From: CAYXPG01 sp964564845
GTDB lineage: Bacteria > Planctomycetota > Phycisphaerae > Sedimentisphaerales > Anaerobacaceae
Direction: 5' to 3'
Assembly (NCBI GenBank): GCA_964564845.1
Contig: CAZMCN010000021.1
Span: 1-21,603, forward strand
DNA: 21,603 nucleotides
The position numbers and the translations under genes are program-made. This document shows, one piece after another, positions 1-6,644 of this stretch; the stretch's first letter is position 1; every line of letters begins with the position of its first letter. The notes beneath the pieces were generated by a model. It did not search any database. It saw only the letters and a list, made by a program, of their open reading frames with translations, and was not told where the DNA came from.

Positions 1-121
1 TGTTTTATCGGATACTCTCTAATCAAAACTGGTACAGTTTTGGGGGGTCAGGCCATGCCTAAAAAAACCTCCTTGCCGAAGGCAAGGCAGTCTCTTAACA
101 CGGAAGTGGATTTGTCCAATT
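1..121. other. Left-edge spacer with two small hairpins
   Basis: No gene start is visible here. Two small inverted repeats are seen. One pairs AAAACT (25-30) with AGTTTT (36-41) around a 5-nt loop and is followed by a G run and GGTCA. The other is a perfect 7-bp stem, CCTTGCC (71-77) with GGCAAGG (81-87), around a GAA loop. Neither is followed by a T tract, so they do not look like intrinsic terminators. The first could be the edge of a small transposable element, but nothing recognisable as a transposase is present. The reading frame of the DUF559 remnant is open through this stretch from position 23, but it has no convincing start and no family-like residues before about 122. Confidence 0.35.
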
Positions 122-456
122 CACGCTGAACCAGTACAAGAGTACCTTTTCGAGAGATTACAAGAAGTAGATTTTGAACGCTTTGGGTATGAGCTAATTC
201 CTAAGTTAGTGGTTAAAAGATACACTCTTGACTTCGCACTTGTGGGGGAGAGAAAAATCGATATCGAATGTGACGGGCACCAACACGAAATTATTGAAGG
301 TCTTCCCGTATTGGAAGATGTCGAAAGAGATGAGTTTTTAAAAAAGAAGGTTGGGAGGTTGTTAGGTTTCCAAATCACAGGATTTTGTGCGAAGCTGAGG
401 CAGTAGTGGGAGAGATTTTGGATTTTTCCAGTGACCTGCAAATGAATTTGGGGTAG
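122..456 (+). pseudogene. Frameshifted, 5'-truncated DUF559-like nuclease domain remnant
   Basis: Read in one frame from about 122 to 345, this encodes a DUF559/very-short-patch-repair-like nuclease core: PVQEYLFERL, then YTLDFALVGERKIDIECDG with the acidic D...E.D residues of the fold, then VERDEFLK. At an A run (340-345) the family-like sequence jumps one frame and continues as EGWEVVRFPNHRILCEAEAV to a TAG at 454-456. Restoring one A would rejoin the two parts. Without it, the first frame ends at 404-406 with unrelated residues. No ATG and no ribosome binding site precede it; the only alternative start is a GTG at 209, inside the domain. It is therefore a decayed gene or the C-terminal piece of a larger truncated one. 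A homopolymer sequencing error could explain the frameshift but not the missing start. Confidence 0.72.
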
Positions 457-711
457 AGAAGATGGGCAGGCTTCTAAATGATTAAGGATGATTGAGTGAG
501 ATTGTGGCGCCGGCGAGATAGACGGGAGTCATCTCACGGGGGTAAAGGTGGGCAATAAAAAGTGCATTTTAACGGCAACTCTCTCGAAAAATTCGTGGTT
601 CGTATTTCGTATCCTTCGACTGTGCTCAGGACAGGCCTCGTGAATCGTATCGGTAGTAAGCATAAACCATCAGGCGGCTTAAAGATTCGTGTAAATTAGT
701 CAAAAAAGTTC
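457..711. other. Gene-poor spacer with hairpin and short interspersed elements
   Basis: No intact gene is visible. A hairpin lies at 515-535, with GAGAT pairing to ATCTC and GAC to GTC around GGGA, and one bulged A. On the minus strand 568-482 reads as a 28-codon open tail ending in PREMTPVYLAGATISLNHP and a stop. It converges on the DUF559 remnant and may be a second gene fragment, but I do not recognise it. At 613-636 lies CCTTCGACTGTGCTCAGGAC followed by AGGC, a word I associate with short interspersed elements in environmental genomes; I could not check this. Confidence 0.4.
590..610 (+). repeat. Short 7-bp periodic array (three units, NNTTCGT)
   Basis: Three consecutive heptamers, AATTCGT, GGTTCGT and ATTTCGT, share the last five bases. 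This is one of the shorter members of the heptameric arrays in this window. Its reverse complement (ACGAANN) resembles the TAYGAAC units between leuA and leuC. Confidence 0.55.
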
Positions 712-740
712 TTGCAAAAGCTCCTGTCGGCTTGTATAAT
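712..740 (+). promoter_or_regulatory. Sigma70-type promoter upstream of the leucine leader/leuA
   Basis: TTGCAA (712-717) and a perfect TATAAT (735-740) are separated by exactly 17 bp. The predicted transcription start is about 746-748. That is only a few bases before the ATG of the leader ORF at 750 and about 200 bases before leuA. This is the best promoter I can find upstream of the leu cluster. Confidence 0.7.
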
Positions 741-749
741 AATTGGCAA

Positions 750-833
750 ATGACACGAAAGCGAACAATTTGTTCTTCTACAAAGGCCTTCTTCGGCCTG
801 CTCGGTCTTCTTTTGCGCCGCAAGGCGCTATAA
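750..833 (+). CDS. Candidate Leu-rich leader peptide for leuA (27 aa)
   Basis: A 27-codon ORF starts 10 bases after the -10 box of the promoter at 712-740. Near its end it holds a cluster of five leucine codons in six (CTG CTC GGT CTT CTT TTG, encoding LLGLLL, 798-815). It then reads Arg-Arg-Lys-Ala-Leu and stops. Leucine-rich leader peptides that sense charged tRNA-Leu precede leuA in enterobacteria and actinobacteria. Position, promoter and codon content fit that role. No Shine-Dalgarno fits between the predicted transcription start and the ATG, so translation would be leaderless or nearly so. Two hairpins overlap the ORF (784-799 and 815-828). I cannot find a canonical terminator stem before the T7 run at 866-872, so the mechanism is open. 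The C-terminal LLGLLLRRK also vaguely resembles a PEP-CTERM tail, but there is no PEP motif and no full membrane helix. Confidence 0.5.
   Translation: MTRKRTICSSTKAFFGLLGLLLRRKAL
784..828 (+). promoter_or_regulatory. Two hairpins in the leuA leader
   Basis: AGGCC (784-788) pairs with GGCCT (795-799) around TTCTTC. GCGCC (815-819) pairs with GGCGC (824-828) around a GCAA tetraloop of the stable GNRA type. The Leu codon cluster of the leader ORF lies between and across them, so a ribosome stalled on Leu codons would cover the first stem and the 5' side of the second. This is an inferred attenuator-like arrangement. No T-rich tail follows either stem directly. Confidence 0.4.
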
Positions 834-945
834 TTCCCCTACACAAAATTCGTTTGCAAATCCGCTTTTTTTCGTAAATTCGTAGCAATCTAGCTCTAAT
901 CTGGCATAATTAACCGATTAAGCTAAAAAATTTGGAGATAAACAA

Positions 946-2520
946 ATGTCAGCTTCTAATACAAAAGAAAGAATTATAATTTTCGACACTACGTTACGCG
1001 ACGGCGAGCAGTCTCCGGGCGCTTCTCTGTCTATCGCTGAAAAGCTCGAAATCGCCCAGCAATTAGCTGTTCTGGGCGTCGATATTATCGAGGCCGGCTT
1101 TCCGGTGTCCTCGCCGACGCAGTTCGAGGCCACCCGGCAGGTAGCCGAGCAGGTTACCGGCCCGACGATAGCAGGGCTGGCACGTGCGAACAAAGAAGAC
1201 ATCGAGGCCGCCGCCAAGGCCGTCGAGCCGGCGAAAAAGAGACGCATACACACTTTCATTGCGACTTCGCCGATTCATATGGAACACAAACTGCACAAGA
1301 CCAGTGACGAAGTGCTGAAAATGGCCGTCAAGGCGGTTGCGTTTGCAAAGACTTTCACCGATGACGTTGAGTTCTCGCCGGAAGACGCCTGCAGAAGTGA
1401 AATGCCGTTTCTTATCGAAATTCTGACGGCCTGTATAGAAGCCGGCGCCACAACATTGAACATCCCCGACACGGTCGGCTATATTCTGCCGTACGAATAT
1501 GGCCGAATCATCGCCCAGCTTAAATCCGATGTGCCCGGCATAGACAATTGCATAATAAGCACGCACTGCCACAACGACCTGGGTATGGCCGTAGCAAATT
1601 CGTTGGCAGGGGTGCGAAACGGCGCCCGACAAATCGAGTGCGCCGTCAACGGGATGGGCGAGCGCGCCGGGAACGCCGCCCTCGAAGAAATCGTTATGGC
1701 GATACATACGAGAGCTGATTTCTTCGGCGAAGGGTCGGGCAAAGCAGCGCTTCTTAACATCAACACGAAGCAGATTCACCGTACCAGCCAGCTCGTTTCG
1801 CAACTGACCGGCTTTGTTATCCAGCCGAACAAGGCGATTGTCGGCGCCAACGCCTTTGCGCACGAGGCCGGCGTTCACGTTGACGGTGTATTAAAGGAGA
1901 GAACCACATACGAAATTATGACGCCGGAAACAATCGGGCTGAGCGGCTCACGAATGGTATTAGGCAGGCACACCGGCCGGCACGGCTTTACGGACAGGTG
2001 CGAGCATCTCGGCTTCAAGCTGACCGAGGACGAGCTCGAACGGGCATATCAGCGGTTTCTGGAAATAGCCGACAAGAAAAAAGAGGTCTTCGATGAAGAT
2101 ATTGCGGCAATAATCAATGACGAAATTCGCGCTGTCGAGCAGATTTACAAACTGGAATATCTGCACGTAGTCAGTGGCAGCGGCGCTCTGCCGACCGCAA
2201 GCGTCAAAATAAAGACAAAAGGCGAGACCAAGCAGGCCGCCGCCTGTGGTGACGGCCCGGTCGATGCCGCCTATGAAGCTATAAGAGCTGTAACAGGCCT
2301 GTCGCCAAAACTCGAAAACTATTCGATAAGGGCTGTTACCGGCGGAAAAGAAGCGCTCGGCGAAGCAACGGTAAAAATCAAAGATAACGGCCGAATCTTC
2401 ATCGGCCGAGGTGTCTCAACCGACATTATCGAGGCAAGCGCAAAGGCATACATCGACGCCATTAACCGAATGGTCTCGACAAAAAAAGGCAAAGAGCCGG
2501 AACTGAAAGCAGAACTGTGA
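946..2520 (+). CDS. leuA: 2-isopropylmalate synthase
   Basis: This enzyme condenses acetyl-CoA with 2-oxoisovalerate, the first committed step of leucine synthesis, in the cytoplasm. The 524-residue product has the full family layout. An HMGL-like TIM barrel begins with FDTTLRDGEQSPGASL (from residue 13), which supplies the metal-binding Asp14. HCHND (207-211) gives the His ligands, and NGMGERAGNAALE (235-247) carries the Asn ligand. HEAGVHVDGVLK follows in the linker subdomain. A C-terminal LeuA regulatory (dimer) domain from about residue 390 normally binds leucine for feedback inhibition. The start is supported by GGAGA at 934-938, seven bases before the ATG. It is the first gene of leuA-C-D-B and is probably controlled by the Leu-rich leader ORF about 110 bases upstream. 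Length is normal and no key residue is missing. Confidence 0.97.
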   Translation: MSASNTKERIIIFDTTLRDGEQSPGASLSIAEKLEIAQQLAVLGVDIIEAGFPVSSPTQFEATRQVAEQVTGPTIAGLARANKEDIEAAAKAVEPAKKRRIHTFIATSPIHMEHKLHKTSDEVLKMAVKAVAFAKTFTDDVEFSPEDACRSEMPFLIEILTACIEAGATTLNIPDTVGYILPYEYGRIIAQLKSDVPGIDNCIISTHCHNDLGMAVANSLAGVRNGARQIECAVNGMGERAGNAALEEIVMAIHTRADFFGEGSGKAALLNINTKQIHRTSQLVSQLTGFVIQPNKAIVGANAFAHEAGVHVDGVLKERTTYEIMTPETIGLSGSRMVLGRHTGRHGFTDRCEHLGFKLTEDELERAYQRFLEIADKKKEVFDEDIAAIINDEIRAVEQIYKLEYLHVVSGSGALPTASVKIKTKGETKQAAACGDGPVDAAYEAIRAVTGLSPKLENYSIRAVTGGKEALGEATVKIKDNGRIFIGRGVSTDIIEASAKAYIDAINRMVSTKKGKEPELKAEL

Positions 2521-2522
2521 AA

Positions 2523-2630
2523 GAAGTGAAAAGCAAAAAGTAAAAAGGTAAAAGCAAAAAATGCTCAACCGTTCTATGAACTACGAACTATGAACTACGA
2601 ACTATGAACTACGAACTACGAACTATGAAC
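2523..2630 (+). repeat. 7-bp periodic repeat arrays between leuA and leuC
   Basis: Two arrays fill the spacer. The first (2523-2564) is six degenerate A-rich heptamers: GAAGTGA, AAAGCAA, AAAGTAA, AAAGGTA, AAAGCAA, AAAATGC. After ten other bases, the second (2575-2630) is eight consecutive units of TAYGAAC in which only the third base varies (TATGAAC or TACGAAC), with no phase slip over 56 bp. It is untranslated leader of leuC, without an ORF. The same TAYGAAC unit recurs 6.3 kb away at 8908-8921. Confidence 0.9.
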
Positions 2631-2645
2631 AATTTATGGCAATGA

Positions 2646-2674
2646 CCCTCCGACGCCCTGCGGGCTATGGAGGG
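2646..2674 (+). promoter_or_regulatory. Two-part hairpin in the leuC leader
   Basis: CCCTCC (2646-2651) pairs with GGAGGG (2669-2674). Inside it GCCC (2655-2658) pairs with GGGC (2662-2665) around a TGC loop, and a symmetrical 3x3 internal loop separates the stems. It lies 28 bases before the leuC start and has no T tract, so it is not a terminator. It could be a short interspersed palindrome or an mRNA-stabilising leader structure. The ATG at 2667 lies inside the stem, which argues against that start for leuC. Confidence 0.5.
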
Positions 2675-2702
2675 CAGGCGATACAGGGTAAGGATAAGCG
2701 CT

Positions 2703-3965
2703 ATGGCGATGACAATTACGGAAAAAATCCTGGCCAGAGCGGCCGGCAAAGAAAAAGTCTCTGCCGGCCGGCTTATCGACGCCAAACTCGACGTAGTTAT
2801 GTGTCACGATGTTACCACTCCGCCGGCGATTTCAATGCTGAAAGAAAAAGGCATTGATAAAGTCTTCGACGCAGAAAAGATTGTCGTAACGCCGGACCAT
2901 TTTCAGCCGGCCAAGGACATCGAAAGCGCCGAGCTGCACAAACGTCTCGACGAATGGGCAAAAAGGCATAATGTAAAGCACTACTACAAGCTCGGCAGGG
3001 CCGGCGTTTGCCATGCACTGCTGCCGGAACAGGGCCACATACGTCCGGGCGAAGTAATCGTCGGGGGTGATTCGCATACCTGCACTTACGGTGCGTTTGC
3101 GGCGTTCAGCACCGGTATCGGCTCAACCGACCTGGCCGCCGCCATAGCAACAGGACAGTTATGGTTCAAAGTCCCGGCTTCGATAAAAATCGTACTTAAC
3201 GGCTCACTCGGCGCCGGTGTTTACAGTAAGGACGTCATTTTGGCTGTGATTGCACGCATCGGTGTTGACGGTGCACTCTATAAAGCGATGGAGTTTGTCG
3301 GGCCGGCGCTGGCTGAAATGTCGATGGAAGCAAGAATGACAATGACAAATATGGCCGTCGAGGCAGGCAGCAAAAACGGAATAATCGGATTCGACGATAT
3401 AACGAAAGAATACCTCGACGAGCACTTAAAAGACAAGAAAGATTACACTGTTTTTGAGTCCGATGATGATGCCGAATATGAATCGGTGGAAGAGTTTGAC
3501 TGCTCGGCGATTGAGCCGATGGTCGCTCTGCCGAACCTGCCGAGCGGCGGTGTCCCTATCAGCCGATGCGAAGGCAAAGCGATGGACCAGGCATATATCG
3601 GGAGCTGCACGAACGGGCGAATCGAGGATTTGCGAATCGCAGCGAAAATACTTAAAGGCAAAGCTGTTGCTATTCGGACAATAATTGTGCCGGCCACACC
3701 TGTCATCTGGAAGCAGGCCAGCGATGAGGGTCTGTTCGATATATTCTACGATGCCGGCTGCGTAATCGCTGCGCCGACCTGCGGAGCGTGCCTGGGCGGT
3801 TTTATGGGTATCCTGGCGGCAGGTGAAAAATGTGTCAGCACCACTAACAGAAATTTTGTCGGCAGAATGGGACATCCGAAAAGTGAAGTGTATTTAGCAA
3901 GCCCCGCAACCGCAGCCGCCAGCGCAATAACAGGTAAGTTAGAAAATCCAAGAAAGTACCTGTGA
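2703..3965 (+). CDS. leuC: 3-isopropylmalate dehydratase large subunit
   Basis: With LeuD this isomerises 2-isopropylmalate to 3-isopropylmalate using a [4Fe-4S] cluster. The three cluster cysteines are present: Cys302 in GSCTNGR, and Cys360 and Cys363 in PTCGACLGG. Their 58 and 3 residue spacing is close to that of enterobacterial LeuC. The substrate-region motif GGDSHTCTYGAFAAFSTGIG is intact. At 420 residues it belongs to the shorter HacA/archaeal-type LeuC group rather than the roughly 465-residue enterobacterial type. I chose the ATG at 2703 because the protein then begins MAMTITEKILARAAGK as in relatives, and AAGGA (2690-2694) lies eight bases upstream. The in-frame ATG at 2667 adds unrelated residues and sits in a hairpin. 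Between it and leuD lies an inserted four-helix-bundle pseudogene. Confidence 0.96.
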   Translation: MAMTITEKILARAAGKEKVSAGRLIDAKLDVVMCHDVTTPPAISMLKEKGIDKVFDAEKIVVTPDHFQPAKDIESAELHKRLDEWAKRHNVKHYYKLGRAGVCHALLPEQGHIRPGEVIVGGDSHTCTYGAFAAFSTGIGSTDLAAAIATGQLWFKVPASIKIVLNGSLGAGVYSKDVILAVIARIGVDGALYKAMEFVGPALAEMSMEARMTMTNMAVEAGSKNGIIGFDDITKEYLDEHLKDKKDYTVFESDDDAEYESVEEFDCSAIEPMVALPNLPSGGVPISRCEGKAMDQAYIGSCTNGRIEDLRIAAKILKGKAVAIRTIIVPATPVIWKQASDEGLFDIFYDAGCVIAAPTCGACLGGFMGILAAGEKCVSTTNRNFVGRMGHPKSEVYLASPATAAASAITGKLENPRKYL

Positions 3966-4002
3966 GGAAATTCTAATATCTAAAACCGTTTGGAAGCAGA
4001 TT

Positions 4003-4030
4003 AAAAATCAAAAATTAAAATGCAAAATGA
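4003..4030 (+). repeat. A-rich 7-bp array at the start of the four-helix-bundle gene
   Basis: Four units, AAAAATC, AAAAATT, AAAATGC and AAAATGA, keep the 7-bp period and run across the ATG at 4020 of the following gene, so they supply its first codons. A T-rich array of the opposite orientation follows that gene at 4391-4439, so the gene lies between inverted AT-rich arrays. Confidence 0.6.
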
Positions 4031-4390
4031 CAAAGTAAAATTTAAAAATGACTTCAAAAGAAGGCTTTATCAGTTCGTATTAAGATTAGTTAAATTTCTT
4101 GATGGTCTTCCAAAAGATAATGTATCTAATAGAATGAGCGACCAATTGCTAAGAAGCGGAACAAGTATTTTAGCTAATTATATTGAAGGTCAGTCGGCAA
4201 GCAGTAAAAAAGATTTCAAAATTATTTTAACCACTCTTTGAAATCTGCTAATGAAAGCAAGGTGTGGTTAAGTTTGCTTAAAGACTCGAATAGAACCAAA
4301 GCAGAAGATATAAAATGGTTCACAGAAGAACTTGACGGAATATCAAAGATATTTGCGAGTAGTATATTAACGCTGAAAGGCAAAAAATAA
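4020..4390 (+). pseudogene. Frameshifted four-helix-bundle (23S rRNA IVP-like) protein
   Basis: The first frame (4020-4241) reads MQNDKVKFKNDFKRRLYQFV, then SNRMSDQLLRSGTSILANYI, then EGQSASSKKDF. This is the typical N-terminal two-thirds of the four-helix-bundle family (TIGR02436/S23-like, first known from 23S rRNA intervening sequences). It stops early at 4239. The rest of the family pattern continues one frame away: NHSLKSANESKVWLSLLKDS, then WFTEELDGISKIFASSI, to a TAA at 4388-4390. A single missing base near 4227-4231 accounts for the break. Intact members are about 120 residues, which the rejoined product would match. Its molecular role is not established. It lies in the leuC-leuD spacer and is more AT-rich than its neighbours, suggesting insertion. 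A sequencing error remains possible. Confidence 0.8.
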
Positions 4391-4439
4391 TTTTGAATTT
4401 TAATATGTAATTTTCATTTTTGATATTTGCTATTTAATT
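4391..4439 (+). repeat. T-rich 7-bp array upstream of leuD
   Basis: Seven consecutive heptamers, most beginning with TTT (TTTTGAA, TTTTAAT, ATGTAAT, TTTCATT, TTTGATA, TTTGCTA, TTTAATT), start directly after the stop of the four-helix-bundle remnant. They end just before the leuD ribosome binding site. The reverse complement is A-rich like the array at 4003-4030, so the two arrays form an imperfect inverted pair around the inserted gene. Confidence 0.65.
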
Positions 4440-4452
4440 TTGAGAGGTAACG

Positions 4453-4935
4453 ATGGCTAAAGCGCATAAGTACGATAGAGACCATATAAATACCGATGAG
4501 ATAATCCCCGCGCGGTATTTAAATACAGACGACCGGCAGGAATTAGCAAATCATTGTATGGAAGATTTGGACGCTGATTTTGTCAATAAATGCAAAGCTG
4601 GTGATATTATAGTAGCAGGCGAGGATTTCGGCTGCGGCTCTTCGAGAGAGCACGCGGTCTGGGCTATACGCGGCGCGAATGTCTCGACCGTTATAGCTAA
4701 ATCGTTCGCACGGATATTTTATCGCAATGCGATTGATAACGGCTTTTATATAATTGAGACGCCTGACGCAGATAAAATCAACGATGGCGACGAGATTGAT
4801 GTCGATTTTGAAAACGGCTTGATTAAAAACCTCTCAACTGGTATTGATATTGAATTTGCCCCGCTGCCGGACTTTGCTCTCGATATAATCAACGACGGCG
4901 GCTTGCTGGAGCATATTAAAAAGAAAACAAAATAA
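4453..4935 (+). CDS. leuD: 3-isopropylmalate dehydratase small subunit
   Basis: This is the partner subunit of LeuC, completing the active site of isopropylmalate isomerase. The 160-residue product has the aconitase swivel-domain signatures: DRDHINTDEIIPARYL near the N-terminus, then GEDFGCGSSREHAVWAI with the substrate-loop Ser-Ser-Arg, then AKSFARIFYRNAIDNGF. Length fits the short HacB/archaeal-type LeuD that accompanies the short LeuC type seen here, so the pair is matched. AGAGG at 4443-4447 lies five bases before the ATG. Although separated from leuC by about 490 bases of inserted material, it is on the same strand and can be read from the same transcript. A local promoter in the AT-rich spacer cannot be excluded. 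Confidence 0.95.
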   Translation: MAKAHKYDRDHINTDEIIPARYLNTDDRQELANHCMEDLDADFVNKCKAGDIIVAGEDFGCGSSREHAVWAIRGANVSTVIAKSFARIFYRNAIDNGFYIIETPDADKINDGDEIDVDFENGLIKNLSTGIDIEFAPLPDFALDIINDGGLLEHIKKKTK

Positions 4936-5013
4936 TACAGTTCTTGTAGAATTTTGCAGCCACTTGGTGTATATTAGCAATACGTATTAATGGCCTAATT
5001 CCTTAAGTCAATT

Positions 5014-5862
5014 ATGGTTAAGGTTCTTCCGACAAACACAATAATATGCGGTGATTGCGAGGAGGTATTAAAAGACTTTCCTGATAACTGCATCGATTTG
5101 ATTTTTACATCTCCACCGTATGTGGAATGCCGCAAGAATACGTATGGGGGAATACACCCAGACAAATATGTTGAGTGGTTTCTGCCAAAATCCGAGCAAT
5201 TCTTAAGGGTGTTAAAGCCAACAGGAACATTTGTCCTGAACATAAAGGAAAAAGCTATCGATGGTGAAAGACACACATATGTTATTGAGCTTATTTTGGA
5301 AATGAAGAAGCAAGGATGGCTTTGGACAGAGGAATTTGTTTGGCATAAGAAAAACTGCTATCCCGGAAAATGGCCGAATAGATTCAGAGATGCCTGGGAA
5401 AGATGCATTCAATTCAACAAGCACAAGAAATTCAAAATGTATCAAGAAGCGGTAATGGTCCCAACAGGTAATTGGTCAAAAACACGACTTAGTAAGTTAA
5501 GCGAAACTGACAAACGTAGAGACGAATCGAAAGTAAAGAGCGGTTTTGGAAAAAATATCTCAAATTGGATTGGAAGAGACAAGGCGTACCCTACAAATGT
5601 ACTATATTTAGCTACTGAATGCGCAAATAAAAATCACAGCGCCACTTTTCCTTTGGCTTTACCCTCCTGGTTTATAAAGCTGTTCACCGAGAAGCACGAC
5701 GTTGTACTTGACCCTTTTATGGGTTCGGGAACAACCGCTGTAGCCGCTAAACAGGTGGAACGTGCATATATCGGGATTGATCGTAATCCAGAATACTGCG
5801 ATATGTCCAAAAAGAAGCTTAAAAAGGTAGTAGTTCAGGGAAGTTTCAAATGGAAAAGTTAA
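5014..5862 (+). CDS. Site-specific DNA methyltransferase (SPPY type)
   Basis: This is an S-adenosylmethionine-dependent DNA methyltransferase of the N6_N4_Mtase family. The catalytic motif IV, TSPPY (Ser33-Tyr36), lies near the N-terminus, and the AdoMet-binding motif I, DPFMGSGTT (233-241), lies near the C-terminus followed by AYIGIDRNPEY. This motif order is that of the beta class. SPPY rather than DPPY suggests N4-cytosine methylation, as is usual in that class, though this is not certain. The 282-residue length is normal for a stand-alone type II enzyme. The stop overlaps the following endonuclease start by 13 bases, so the two form a restriction-modification pair with the modification gene first. 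No clear Shine-Dalgarno precedes the ATG at 5014. It sits between leuD and leuB, more AT-rich than either, which suggests horizontal acquisition. Confidence 0.88.
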   Translation: MVKVLPTNTIICGDCEEVLKDFPDNCIDLIFTSPPYVECRKNTYGGIHPDKYVEWFLPKSEQFLRVLKPTGTFVLNIKEKAIDGERHTYVIELILEMKKQGWLWTEEFVWHKKNCYPGKWPNRFRDAWERCIQFNKHKKFKMYQEAVMVPTGNWSKTRLSKLSETDKRRDESKVKSGFGKNISNWIGRDKAYPTNVLYLATECANKNHSATFPLALPSWFIKLFTEKHDVVLDPFMGSGTTAVAAKQVERAYIGIDRNPEYCDMSKKKLKKVVVQGSFKWKS

Positions 5863-6593
5863 ACCTTAAAGAGGTCGCTGACTTTGTTAACAAAAACATT
5901 TCTTTATTTCATCAAAGTAAATTAAGCACCTTAAAATCTATAAACTTAAAAGCGCTATTGAAGAAGAAAAACCCATATTTGTTCAAGGCAAAAAATATTA
6001 CTGTCGCAGCTGATTTAGTCAAAAATATTTTGGATGCTTTTCTTTCCTCATCGGAGGAAAAACTATTCGGAGACTTTCTCGAAGAGCTGGCTATTTTCAT
6101 CTCCGGTAAAACCTGTAAAGGAAGAAAATCTGCTGCGACGGGTATAGACTTCGAATTTGAGAATGATGGAAAACACTACCTGGTTTCAGTAAAGTCAGGG
6201 CCAAACTGGGGCAACAGCTCTCAACAGAAAAAACAAGAACTTGATTTTCAAATCGCTGTTAAGGTACTGAAACAATCAAGACGCTCGTTAAATGTCGAAC
6301 CTGTTTTAGGTATTTGCTACGGCAAGGTAAGAACTACCCACCTTAGGGGCTACCTTAAAGTCGTTGGCCAGAATTTTTGGTATCTAATAAGCGAGGACGA
6401 AAATTTATACACTGATATTATAGAACCATTAGGATATAGAGCCAAACAACATAATGCAAAATTCAGGAAAGAAAAAAGTAAAATTATAAATTTATTCACC
6501 AAAGAATTTTTAGACGGGTTTTGTGATGATGGTGTCATTAACTGGAAAAAGCTTGTCGAATTCAATAGTGGTAATTTAGACATAAAGAAGTAG
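5850..6593 (+). CDS. PmeII-like type II restriction endonuclease
   Basis: The 247-residue product resembles, from memory, the PmeII family of type II restriction enzymes. Recognisable stretches are KKKNPYLFKAKNITVA (38-53), EEKLFGDFLEELAIFISGK (69-87), TGIDFEFENDG (97-107), LVSVKSGPNWGNSSQ (111-125) and EPLGYRAKQHN. The likely PD-(D/E)xK-type core is Asp100, followed by the beta-strand ending at Lys115; the usual acidic residue two before the lysine is Ser113 (SVK). Glu102 or one of the N-terminal helix glutamates could complete the site. It starts inside the methyltransferase gene (13-base overlap), so it is translationally coupled and probably expressed after modification is established. 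The recognition sequence cannot be read from the protein. Composition is clearly AT-richer than leuB. Family assignment is by recall of pattern, not by search. Confidence 0.8.
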   Translation: MEKLNLKEVADFVNKNISLFHQSKLSTLKSINLKALLKKKNPYLFKAKNITVAADLVKNILDAFLSSSEEKLFGDFLEELAIFISGKTCKGRKSAATGIDFEFENDGKHYLVSVKSGPNWGNSSQQKKQELDFQIAVKVLKQSRRSLNVEPVLGICYGKVRTTHLRGYLKVVGQNFWYLISEDENLYTDIIEPLGYRAKQHNAKFRKEKSKIINLFTKEFLDGFCDDGVINWKKLVEFNSGNLDIKK

Positions 6594-6644
6594 ATAAATT
6601 TTAGACTAACAAAGAACAAAGAGTTGAAAAAAGGAGACTGAAAA

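Noticed and set aside
626..823. Minus-strand ORF of 65 codons upstream of leuA
   Set aside because: It runs antisense through the promoter and leader region and shows no family features; the plus-strand leader ORF explains the region better.
750..833. PEP-CTERM sorting tail instead of leader peptide
   Set aside because: The tail LLGLLLRRK resembles one, but there is no PEP motif, the hydrophobic stretch is only about ten residues, and a promoter lies directly upstream.
853..872. Intrinsic terminator before leuA (T7 at 866-872)
   Set aside because: No GC-rich stem with a complementary upstream arm could be found immediately before the T run.
1063..1878. Long minus-strand ORF (271 codons) inside leuA
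   Set aside because: It is antisense to a complete, conserved leuA gene, has no recognisable motifs and reflects GC-rich codon structure.
2575..2630. Possible CRISPR array
   Set aside because: Units are 7 bp and directly adjacent, with no spacers and no cas genes nearby.
2667..2702. Upstream in-frame ATG as leuC start
   Set aside because: It lies within a hairpin, lacks a ribosome binding site and adds residues not typical of LeuC; the ATG at 2703 has AAGGA at good spacing.
3426..3875. Minus-strand ORF inside leuC
   Set aside because: It is a shadow of leuC codons covering the conserved Fe-S motif region.
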